Assembly (NCBI GenBank): GCA_945787465.1
Contig: CALZIZ010000053.1
Location: 1 to 38,011, forward strand
Direction: 5' to 3'
Source of the DNA: an uncultured Desulfuromonadales bacterium
Lineage (GTDB): Bacteria; Desulfobacterota; Desulfuromonadia; Desulfuromonadales; Trichloromonadaceae
Length of the DNA stretch: 38,011 nt
Shown here: piece after piece, positions 9,401 to 17,600 of the stretch
How the letters are laid out: every line of letters begins with the position of its first letter
How positions within the stretch are numbered: position 1 is the stretch's first letter
Program-made: the position numbers and the translations under genes
The notes under the pieces: generated by a model
What the model was told of the DNA's origin: nothing
What the model saw: the letters and a program-made list of their open reading frames with translations, nothing else
The model's database searches: none

Positions 9401-9473
9401 TTTTCATCCGGAAAAGGGCCGTTTCCCATTTGAAAACTGCACTATTCCCGTCCATAGTTTCCAGATGAGAACC
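9401..9473. repeat. Cluster of GTTTCC/GGAAAC-type dyads, copy 1
   Basis: Three imperfect dyads occur in a row: TTTTCATCCGGAAAA (9401-9415), GTTTCCCATTTGAAAAC (9421-9437) and AGTTTCCAGATGAGAACC (9457-9474). The last two and the spacer between them align with 11987-12038. They lie upstream of ppsA and could be a repeated regulator-binding site or the ends of a small repeat. Confidence 0.6.
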
Positions 9474-9703
9474 AGCTACAAGTCAATATTAAATAACTTT
9501 TATCAACTTTAAAGTACCGCAGGGCAATTTCTTACTATCCTGACAAAGCAACCCGAAGAGACGCCTTACTAATTTATCCCAGAGCCCCTCAAGTCAGCTT
9601 ACCCACGTCCTGGCACCAGGTCCTTCGATGCTGCAGAGTGCATGTGTTTTCGACAGCCTGTCTTCTTAAACAAGCCGTAAACAATTTTTAAATAAATTTA
9701 TCC

Positions 9704-9732
9704 TTGCTTCTGGTTAACTCTTGCATTATGCT
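9704..9732 (+). promoter_or_regulatory. Candidate sigma-70-type promoter of the phasin gene
   Basis: TTGCTT (9704-9709) and TATGCT (9727-9732) are separated by 17 bp, about 60 bp upstream of the phasin start. The match to consensus is moderate, but spacing and position fit. Confidence 0.4.
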
Positions 9733-9751
9733 TTGCCTCAGATTAGGCAAA
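9732..9751. promoter_or_regulatory. Operator-like dyad upstream of the phasin gene
   Basis: TTTGCCT-CAGATT-AGGCAAA is a perfect 7-bp inverted repeat with a 6-bp spacer, starting at the last base of the candidate -10 element. This is where a repressor would block initiation. PHA granule genes in other bacteria are repressed by PhaR-type proteins; whether such a protein binds here is inference. Confidence 0.55.
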
Positions 9752-9789
9752 TAACTCACGGGTACCGACTAAATAAAAGGAGAAAAAAT

Positions 9790-10305
9790 ATGGATGCAAC
9801 AAAATTCAACAATGATTTCATGGATTTCTACAAAAACTCGATCAAAATGAGCTTTGATGCCCTTAACGCTTTCACCGACCAGTCCGAGGCTTTGACCGAA
9901 AACCTTTTGGGGACCATTCCTTCTTTTCCCGAAGAGGGGAAGAAAGTTGCCAGCCTTTATTTCAAAGAAAGCAAAAAGGGCCTGGCCATTCTGAGGAAAT
10001 GCGTGGAAAGCAACCTGGATCTCGACTGGACCAGCCAAGATGCCCCGGTGAAGAGCCTGGAGGCGATCGAAGCTTTCAGCAAAGATGTTTTTAAAGAGGC
10101 CGCCGCGATCCAGAAAGAGATGAAGCCTTTGGTTGAAAAAGCGACAGAGCAGCTCCCCAAGGAAGCCAAAGAGCTCGTCGATTTTTCGAACAAGGTGGTC
10201 AATAGTGGTTCCGAAAACCTCCAGAACAACGTGACCAAGAGTTTTGAATCGGCAAAAAAGACCATTGTTGACATTTCGGCAACGGTAAAGAAAGCCGCTA
10301 AGTAA
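9790..10305 (+). CDS. Phasin-family granule-associated protein
   Basis: The 171-aa product is a mostly helical, Lys/Glu-rich protein without Cys-rich or membrane segments. The start NDFMDFYKNSIKMSFDALN and the middle region SKDVFKEAAAIQKEMKP resemble phasins, which coat polyhydroxyalkanoate granules and affect their size and number. The ATG at 9790 follows AAAGGAG with good spacing; an upstream ATG at 9721 has no ribosome binding site and would run through the operator-like dyad. It is monocistronic, with its own promoter candidate and terminator. No PHA synthase gene is in the window, so the granule role is inferred from sequence type. Confidence 0.75.
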   Translation: MDATKFNNDFMDFYKNSIKMSFDALNAFTDQSEALTENLLGTIPSFPEEGKKVASLYFKESKKGLAILRKCVESNLDLDWTSQDAPVKSLEAIEAFSKDVFKEAAAIQKEMKPLVEKATEQLPKEAKELVDFSNKVVNSGSENLQNNVTKSFESAKKTIVDISATVKKAAK

Positions 10306-10332
10306 TTAGATTAAAAATGTTAATGGTAAATA

Positions 10333-10408
10333 GTGCCCCTTACCTCCTGGTGCCAGAATCGACCATCATGGTCAATCAAGGCCGGCGAAAGTAAGGGGCA
10401 TATTTTTC
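10333..10408 (+). terminator. Terminator after the phasin gene
   Basis: TGCCCCTTAC (10334-10343) pairs with GTAAGGGGCA (10391-10400), followed by TATTTTTC. The stem is about 10 bp with a large loop. A second short stem, GGGGCA/TGCCCC, flanks the T-run. Confidence 0.7.
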
Positions 10409-10533
10409 ATGCCCCTCCCCTTCTATTGCCAATCCTCCGAATCAAATCATAACCGCACCAAACCTTCTGATTTTATATATATTTGGAAATCTCTGCCCTG
10501 AATGAACGGCTCTTTGGGCCATTTTCTGGATAT

Positions 10534-10632
10534 CATGGCGGGCGTATCGAGGTCGAAAGCCCCCCTGGGCAGGGAAGTACCTCTACCCTGTGGTTGCCTC
10601 TCGAGACGACACCTTCCACGGGTGGCGATTAA
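10534..10632 (+). pseudogene. C-terminal remnant of a sensor histidine kinase
   Basis: One frame reads HGGRIEVESPPGQGSTSTLW and then a short tail to a TAA at 10630-10632. This is the end of a HATPase_c domain: the HGG-I-VES-PG-GSTF-L block found at the C-terminus of NtrB/AtoS-type kinases. Upstream, the expected GTGLGL glycine box is not readable; the frame continues as unrelated GLFGPFSGY-like residues back to about 10500, so nearly the whole kinase is gone. It lies about 160 bp upstream of the NtrC-like response regulator, the usual gene order for a two-component pair. Confidence 0.75.
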
Positions 10633-10789
10633 AGGCCATTTTTCTTCATAAAGTCCGCCCCCCCACTCTCTCCCCTTGCCTTTTGGCTAAAATTGGCCAA
10701 TCCTCCATTGTTTTTCTTCCGCCTTGTGTTTAGTATACGGTTTAGACTGGAATTTTAATTCGCCAACGGAGTTCAGGCAGGGAGTACCC

Positions 10790-11983
10790 ATGGAAAAAAT
10801 ATTGATCGTCGATGACGAGGCTTTTATCCGCGAGAATCTTGAGCGGATACTGTCCGAAGATGGCTTCCGGCCTTTTTCCACCGAAAGCGGTGAAGAGGCG
10901 GTGAAGCTGGTCAGTGAAGAAGAGGTCGACCTGGTGCTGCTGGATCTTAATCTTGGCAACAAGAGCGGCCTGGACGTGCTGCGGGCGATGCGAGAGGTTG
11001 ACCCTGAACTGCTGGTGATCATCATCACCGGTTACGGAACCGTTGAAAGCGCCGTGGAGGCCCTCAAGATGGGGGCCTACGACTACATCAAAAAGCCCTT
11101 CAAGGCCGAGCCGGGGGGTCAAGGACAAGGACCTGCTCGACAAGGCCGACATGGTCGGCTCAAGCCCCCAACTGCTGCAGGTCTACCGGCAGATTCGCGA
11201 GGTGGCCAAGCACGAGACCGCCACCGTGCTGATTACCGGGGAGAGTGGCACCGGCAAGGAGCTGGTGGCCCGCGGCATTCATAACCTCTCGCCGCGCAAG
11301 GACAAGCCTTTTGTCGAAATCAACTGCGGGTCGCTCCCCTTCAATCTGCTTGAAACTGAACTTTTCGGCCATGAACGGGGCGCCTTCACCGATGCCAAAA
11401 CCCGCAAGATCGGGCTGATCGAAGAGTCCAACGGCGGCACCATCTTTCTCGACGAGATCGGCGAGATGGACATGAACCTGCAGGTCAAGCTGCTGCGGGT
11501 GCTCGAAGATCGCAAGATCCGTCGCCTTGGCGGCACCCGCAACATCGACATCGACGTGCGGGTGGTGGCAGCGACCAATCGCGATCTCAAGGGGGCCATC
11601 GATGAAAAGGAGTTTCGCGAGGACCTGTTTTACCGGCTGCATGTTTTTCCCATCTACGTGCCGCCGCTGCGGGAGCGCCGGGAGGACATCCCGCAGCTTC
11701 TCGATTATTTTCTCAAGCGCTTCAGCCGCGAGTTCAATAAAAAGATCCGCGAGATCTCCCGTGATGCCCTCGATCTGCTGATGCGCTACCACTGGCCCGG
11801 CAACGTGCGGGAGCTGCGTAACGTTGTCGAGCGTATCTGCATCATGTACAACGCCGAGGAGATCAAGTCCGAGCCATTGCCATTACCGGGGGCAACGTGG
11901 CAAAAACCGCCCGGCTACTCAACGTGCCCCGGGGAACGCTGCGTTACAAGCTCGACAAATACGACCTCGGCGACGAATCCTAA
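10790..11983 (+). pseudogene. NtrC-type sigma-54 response regulator with two internal deletions
   Basis: The start at 10790 gives a receiver domain: EKILIVDDEAF, the phosphorylation region DLVLLDLNLGNKSG, and YDYIKKPFKAE. After 11112 the frame changes and the linker is missing. A second frame (from about 11118) gives the AAA+ domain: Walker A GESGTGKE, a GAFTDA loop variant of the sigma-54-contacting GAFTGA motif, TIFLDEIGEMD, RVVAATNRDL and YHWPGNVRELRN. Near 11876 the frame changes again, and the Fis-type helix-turn-helix end reads ITGGNVAKTARLLNVPRGTL to the TAA at 11981. The N-terminal part of that domain is missing. Both lesions follow the heptamer CCGAGCC (11106-11112 and 11869-11875). 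It cannot make a normal activator as read. Confidence 0.85.
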
Positions 11984-11986
11984 CTA

Positions 11987-12038
11987 GTTTCCATATGAAA
12001 ACTGCGCTAGTTCCATCAATAGTTTCCGGATGGAAACT
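11987..12038. repeat. GTTTCC/GGAAAC-type dyad pair, copy 2
   Basis: GTTTCCATATGAAAAC (11987-12002) and AGTTTCCGGATGGAAACT (12021-12038) are two dyads about 18 bp apart. The unit aligns with 9421-9474, including the spacer. The second dyad is near-perfect. It lies between the broken regulator and repeat copy B. Confidence 0.6.
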
Positions 12039-12040
12039 AA

Positions 12041-12185
12041 CTTGGAGGCTGCCCGACAATAAAGGCCGAAGCGAAAATCCAGAAGCTTGAGAACAGATTT
12101 TGGCTCGTTTGAGCACTCATAACCGTAGATATGGGCCAAGCAGCTGGGCTTGTAACCGGTCATGGATTGCCGGACAGCCTCCTGG
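12041..12185. repeat. Inverted-end repeat, copy B (subfamily 1, deleted, inverted)
   Basis: The element starts CTTGGAGGCTGCCCGACAAT and ends ATTGCCGGACAGCCTCCTGG. It matches the reverse complement of copy A closely, but lacks about 24 bp between two occurrences of TATGGGCC in A, as expected from recombination between short direct repeats. It sits directly beside the broken insertion sequence. Confidence 0.85.
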
Positions 12186-12317
12186 TTCCCATCCGGAATT
12201 TATGGAAGGGAGTTAGTGCTGTTTTTATATGGGACTGAAGTTTAGAGTTACAGCACTCCCTGCCCACCATCAGGGTGAGTTGAGGAACAGCTCTTTGACT
12301 GTCGAAACGACCTGAGA

Positions 12318-13623
12318 CTACGCGGCCTTGTCCTGCCATAGAGGAGATTCGTCCTCCATCGGCCATTTTTTCGGTCCGAATTTACCGGACTTCGGGTGCC
12401 ACAGGGCCCGAATGTTGACATGGACAAAAAACCTTTGCAGCCCCTGCCGGACTCTGCCGGCGGTGATGGGTTGCTTCAGATGCCAGGGTGCCAGCGACGC
12501 CAGAGCGGTCACCTTGGCGTCATCAAGCAGCACCAGCAGCTGGGGGATGGCATAGCTGACGGAGAGGATCTGCACCCAACGGTGAAGCACCTGGCGTGAC
12601 TGCTGCCAGGTCTCCTTCCATCCCCAGCGATTCTTGAGCTGATTGAACGGGTCTCCAACTGACCACCTGCGCCCGTAGTTGAGGATGACTCGTGCGGCGG
12701 ACAGCGAGAGGTCGGTGGAAAGAATCAAACTCGGCTGGGTCCGAGAGCCATCCTCCTTTTCCAGTTAGCTCCAGGCCATCCGCACAGCCCTGCCCTTCAG
12801 AAAGCGAGCAAGAACAATGGCAGAACGGTAGTACACCATCTGGGTTTTGCCATAGATAAAGCACTCCATGCGGACTTCCGGCAAGGAGGCGACCCACTCA
12901 GGGGAAACCTTGTCGCCGTACTTTCTTGGGCGACCCCGCTTGCCGGCGTGCTCAGGACGGTGAAAGAGCGCCGTGTCCCGGCGCACCTGAGACCGATCAC
13001 CTGCAGCCCCTGCTCCAGGGCATAGGTGATCAGGGTGCAGCGCATATACCAGCTATCCATCAACAGGACGGTCTGGAACCCGTTAAACAAAGGAGCAATG
13101 ACGCGCAGCAGGGTTTTTGCGGCCACTAATTTGCCCGAGTTCCCTCCCAGACGAACCAGACGAGAGAGGATCGGGATGCCAAGCGAGCGGAACCCCTTCG
13201 GAAGCGTCAGAGCCAATGCCACCCAGCACTGCCCTCTGGCAAAGGTCGGGCGATTGTTTTTTTCCCATGCTGGTGATGGATGGCAGAATCAGGGGCCTTC
13301 TTTGACCATTTGAATACAATCGTATCGTCAATCATGAGAAACCAGCGCCGGCGGGAAAACATCCGCAGGGCCAGGCGAGCCATCTGCCGCCCCAGGTCAA
13401 CCCAGGAACACCTGCCGAAGTGGAGCCACTTGTAATAACTGTTCCAGTGCCTGACGGTATCGACCGCCAGGATGGCATCTGTAACAAACCCGGTCTGAGT
13501 CAGCATGGCTCCAAAGAGCAACTCCAGAAACGTGGGCACCGAACGTTTCGCAAGGCCCTCGGCCAGAAATTTGATAGCATCGAACAGGGCTCGGGGGATC
13601 TGGCGGTATCCCTTGATGTCCAT
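12318..13623 (-). pseudogene. DDE transposase (IS4/IS701-like), inactivated
   Basis: The start at 13623 follows AGGAGG and gives MDIKGYRQIPRALFDAIKF. The frame carries MIDDTIVFKWSKK (first catalytic Asp region) up to HHQHGKK at 13263. It then shifts at a run of seven As into ARGQCWVALALTLPKGF and LLMDSWYM (second Asp region). Near 12998 an extra TC shifts it into QVRRDTALFHRPEHAGKRGR. An in-frame TAA at 12765-12767 follows AWS, after which the same frame continues through LNYGRRWSVGDPFNQLKNRW to the TAG at 12318. Restoring two shifts and one nonsense codon gives a full-length transposase of about 430 aa. The family is inferred from the motif pattern. Confidence 0.85.
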
Positions 13624-13780
13624 AGCGGCCTCCTGGGGGAAGAGTTGGTCTTCCTTCCAGGGACCGCGCAAAATGGCCGCGTTGTCAACGCTTTTTCCTG
13701 TTTTTGGCAGTAATTCAAAGGCCCCCATGTCACCTGCCCTGCTCATCTCTGTGCCTTGGGGCCGGTCAGATTTAAAGCTC
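12318..13780 (-). mobile_element. Insertion sequence remnant, ends not defined
   Basis: The region is filled by a transposase reading frame on the minus strand with a 5' leader to about 13780. I compared 12186-12317 and 13624-13800 by eye and found no convincing terminal inverted repeats or target duplication, so the true ends remain open. It is bounded by repeat copy B on one side and the tRNA fragment on the other. Confidence 0.6.
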
Positions 13781-13817
13781 TAATAAATCGGAGGCGATAA
13801 CGATGGGCACAAATACA

Positions 13818-13846
13818 TAAAAGGGGTTAGCCAATCGGCTAACCCC
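13818..13846 (-). terminator. Terminator of the truncated tRNA locus
   Basis: GGGGTTAGCC and GGCTAACCCC form a perfect 10-bp stem with a 4-nt loop, followed on the minus strand by TTTTATG. It lies directly downstream of the tRNA 3' end, where a tRNA terminator is expected. Confidence 0.8.
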
Positions 13847-13856
13847 TTGATTAATT

Positions 13857-13902
13857 TGGTGGGCGTTGCTGGGATTGAACCAGCGCCCCCTGGCGTTTAG
13901 AA
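13857..13902 (-). pseudogene. 3' half of a tRNA (T-arm, acceptor strand and CCA)
   Basis: On the minus strand a T-arm, GCTGG-TTCAATC-CCAGC, is followed by AACGCCC, discriminator A and an encoded CCA. Reading 5' of this, TTTCTAAACGCC could be the 3' side of an anticodon loop and stem, which would suggest TCT. The matching 5' stem GGCGT, the D-arm and the 5' acceptor strand GGGCGTT are absent. The tRNA is therefore cut near its anticodon loop. A tRNA 3' half of this extent is the usual core of an integrase attachment site, but no integrase gene is in the window. Confidence 0.8.
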
Positions 13903-13918
13903 AGAGCCCCATATACAC

Positions 13919-13960
13919 AGCCACCCATCAAGGCAAGTCAACCTCAATGGGTGGCTTTTC
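13919..13960 (+). terminator. Strong hairpin with T-run
   Basis: AGCCACCCAT (13919-13928) pairs with ATGGGTGGCT (13947-13956), followed by TTTTCT. It has the form of a plus-strand terminator, but no plus-strand gene precedes it here, so the gene it served is probably lost. Confidence 0.65.
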
Positions 13961-14102
13961 TAATTAAGTTCCTTGGGCTCATTTCACATCTGCTTTTGCA
14001 ACCTCCCTGGTGATCACGCAAATATCCAAAGATCAAGCCAGATCCCATTGGGAGTCTAAATTCTGGACAACTGAAGCTGCGCAAGTCAATTACGAAAGAG
14101 CG

Positions 14103-14279
14103 TCATTGATTTCGAACATCGACAACCGCGACTTTGTTATGGCTCTTTTCCAACTTGTCGGCGCGGATAAAATGCTCGGGCAACGCCGACTGGGCAGTCG
14201 CGGCCAAACCACCAATGATCAGAAACAGTAGAACAAACAGTTTAATAATCAGAACATTCTTCCCAGTGAACTGGACCAT
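14103..14279 (-). CDS. Short exported peptide, likely truncated rhodanese-like protein
   Basis: A 58-aa frame starts at an ATG preceded by a strong GGAGGAGG. The N-terminus has a signal-peptide shape: a Lys, then LIIKLFVLLFLIIGG, then an Ala-rich cleavage region near TAQSA. The mature part ends AVVDVRNQ and a TGA. VVDVRN is how the first strand of a rhodanese domain begins (usually followed by PEEY), so the rest of the domain, including the catalytic Cys, is missing. I read it as a 5' remnant of an exported rhodanese. It could still be translated as a small peptide. Confidence 0.5.
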   Translation of the reverse strand: MVQFTGKNVLIIKLFVLLFLIIGGLAATAQSALPEHFIRADKLEKSHNKVAVVDVRNQ

Positions 14280-14479
14280 TTCCTCCTCCTTAACATGACT
14301 AGGTTTCCGTGTTTATACCAAGGGAAAACATCAGTGTAAAGCTTTTTTTTCACTGACCATACTACACCTTTTTGCAGTGGTTTTACACGCCTGGGTCTGG
14401 GTGGGGGGCGGGAGTCGGGTAACCTGGAATTCTACTGTAGCTATAAAAAACTTCATCCCAATCGACACTTCCAAGGATG

Positions 14480-14507
14480 TTGACTATAATTGTTTCAATC
14501 CTACGAT
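14480..14507 (+). promoter_or_regulatory. Candidate promoter for the symporter-phosphatase operon
   Basis: TTGACT (14480-14485) and TACGAT (14502-14507) are separated by 16 bp, about 185 bp upstream of the proposed start. The rest of 14280-14692 shows no supported gene or other structure. Confidence 0.35.
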
Positions 14508-14692
14508 CTCATTGAAAGAATTGAGATGTGAGTATGAACAGAATGGCCATCAGAGGGAAACAGGGGGGATCAAAGGAAAGGGAATAGGCAATTAATCTTT
14601 TTATCTCAAAGGAGTTAATATTCTTTGCCCCCCGGGGGTTCTTCGCTTTCTGTGTTTAGCACTTCTCCCAAAACCGTGGAAACGAGTCCGAA

Positions 14693-17600
14693 GTGAAGAT
14701 TCTGGCGAAGATTGCAGGTAGGGCTAAAAATGATCTAAGTCTCAATCGATCCCACCACGTCCCTACTCTTCTTTGGACTGCTGGTCGCTGCGTTTTCCTT
14801 CGGTTACAACGAGTCAAAAGCACTAAATCCATCTTCGTTTATTGCCTTTCCCTAGCTGTGTTCTTTGCCCCATGGGCCCTTTGCAGCAGCGTTTGCCTAG
14901 CCGCCACCAACGGCCTCGATTACCTCCCCAGGCCAAGTTGGCCCCCAGTCGCAATCCTTGGCGCCATTTGCCTGCTCTACTTCGGCCTGCTGTTCGCGGT
15001 CGCCTACTTCGCCGACAAAAGGCGGGAGGCGGGCAAAAGCATTATCTCCAACCCCCATATCTATGCTCTTTCCCTGGCCGTCTATATAACCTCCTGGACC
15101 TTTTACGGCAGCGTCGGCCGAGCCTCCACCAGCGGCCTCGACTTCCTCCCCATGTACCTCGGCCCCACCCTGATTGCCTTTACCTGGTGGTTTCTGCTGC
15201 GCAAGATGGTACGCATCAGCAAGGAACAGAATATTGTCAGCATCGCGGATTTCATCTCCAGCCGCTATGGTAAATCGTCATTTCTTGGCGCGGTCGTCAC
15301 TGTCTTTTGCGTGCTGGGTGTTATGCCTTCCATCGCTCTGCAACTCAAAGCGGTAGCCCACACCTTCGATATCCTCACCGTCCCACCTGAAGCCCTGGGG
15401 CGCGGCGTCAAGTTTCTCCTTCCCTTGCTGCCGCCCTACATTGACACAGCCTTTATCGCCGCCTTTATCCTAGGGATATTCGGAGTAATGTTCGGGGCCA
15501 GGCACCTGGATTCAACCGAGCGTCACGAGGGATTGGTGGCCGCTATCGCCCTGGAGTCTCTGGTCAAAATCACGGCCTTTATCGCCGTCGGAATCTTTGT
15601 CTCTTATGAACTATTCGATGGGGTGGACGACATCTTTTCCCATTTCACCTCCTACTTTCCCGACCGAATGCACTTGTTGATGCTATCAACCGAGCAAATT
15701 CCCTATAGCATGTGGTTTTCGCTGACCTTCATCTCAATGATGGCCTTCATGTGTCTTCCCCGTCAGTTCCATATCATGGTCGTTGAAAACTCTAATGAAG
15801 AGCACATCAAGAGCGCCATGTGGCGTTTCCCCACCTACATGTTTTTGCTCAGCCTATTCGTTATCCCCATTGCCTTAGGCGGAATTGTCCTCAATGGGGG
15901 GGATACCACCAACGCAGACTATTTCGCCATTCATCTCCCTCTGCAAGCAGGGTATCGCTGGCTGGCCATACTGGTGTTCATTGGCGGCTTTTCCACCTCG
16001 GCGGGGATGGTCATGGTTTCTTCGGTCGCCATTTCCACCATGATGCTCAATCACCTGGTTATGCCGCTTATCCTGAAATTTAAAATAAAGGAGTACAACA
16101 TATCGGGCCTCCTCATTAACATTAAAAGGCTGGGTATCTTTGCCATAATTTTTCTCGGTTATTCTTACTACAAGATCATCGGAGAATCATACGCGCTCGA
16201 AAACATCGGGCTGATTACTTTCATGGCCGTCGTCCAGTTTGCGCCCTCCTTTTTCGCCGGCCTGTACTGGAAGAACGCCAACCGGATGGGTGCATCTGTG
16301 GGGATGATCCTCGGCTTCATCGTATGGTTTTATACCCTGTTGATCCCCTCCTTTGTTCGGTACGGGTGGATATCCGGCGACATTCTGGAGTTGGGGCCCT
16401 TCGGCCTGAAATTGTTGCGCCCCTTGGAACTCTTTGGGCTGAGTGGCCTCGACATGTGGAGTCATTCGCTGTTTTGGACCCTGCTCTTTAACGGAGGAGC
16501 CTTTGTTGCTCTTTCCTTCTTCACCAAGGCCAATGAAAATGAGAAAGAACAAGCCACCAAGTTTGTCGATGTCTTTCGCCCCCGCCCAAAAACCATGCCG
16601 CTCCAAAGGATCAGCAAGGCTCCCACCATCATGGAATTTATCGACCTCATGGCCAAGTTCATTGGAGAAAAGCAGGCCAACTCCGCCATCACCCAGTACC
16701 TGGGCAAATTGGAGATTGATGAACGGGGAAGTCTTGCAGAACACGAACTGCCCGATCTAAAGCGCTTTACCGAAAGAACCCTGGCAGGCTCAGTCGGCGC
16801 TGCACCCGCGCGGATCATCATCGAAAACTACCTGGCCACCCGGGGAAGTAAAATGGAAGAGGTTTTCGACATTTTCGGCTCGGTCTCAATCAGCCGCAAG
16901 GCCGGCCGGGAACAACTCGGCGTGCTTCACGAAGCGACCCGGCTGGTAGCGAGCGGTGCAGGGCTGCAAACCATCCTGGACAACCTGCTGGAACTCTTCC
17001 GGCACCAGTTCAAGTTTGATCTGTGCGTGATCCGCCTTTTGGATGAGGAGAAACAGGCCCTGACGGTTCGGAGTCAGCGAGGGATGAGTTCAGAGCACCT
17101 GAGCGAATCAGACCGGGAGCTGAACATGCAGACGTATGTCGGGGCGGCCTTTCTGACCAATTCAGCCCTGGTGGTCAACGACACCGATTTTCTGGACAAA
17201 CCCGCCGCAGCCCTAATTATTCATCGGGAAGGGATTAAGTCGTTCGCCCATGCCCCCATCACCGTCGAAGGAGAGCCGATCGGGGTCCTTTCGGCCTTCT
17301 CAAGGACAGCCAAGGGAATCTTTACCGAAGAGTTTACCCAACTGTTCAATAGCCTCGCCGGCCAGGTCGGGGTGGCCTGGCGCAACGCCCGGCAGACCGA
17401 AAAGCTCATCGAGGCCAGGGAACAGGAACGGGAGATGCAAATTGCCAGGAACATTCAGCTGGGTCTCCTGCCGATCCGCACCCCGGAAATCAAGGGAGTC
17501 TCCCTGGCGGGGACATGCGTCCCAGCCAAGGAGGTGGGAGGGGATTACTTCGACTATCTACCCCGTGACGACAATGCCCTGGATCTGGTGATCGCCGACG

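Noticed and set aside
9337-9429. Upstream start of ppsA adding 31 residues
   Set aside because: The ATG at 9336 has a strong GGAGG and gives the family N-terminus; the extension crosses the dyads.
9690-9730. Sigma-54 promoter upstream of the phasin gene (TGG...TTGCA)
   Set aside because: The GG-to-GC spacing is one base short of the strict sigma-54 requirement; a sigma-70-like pair fits better.
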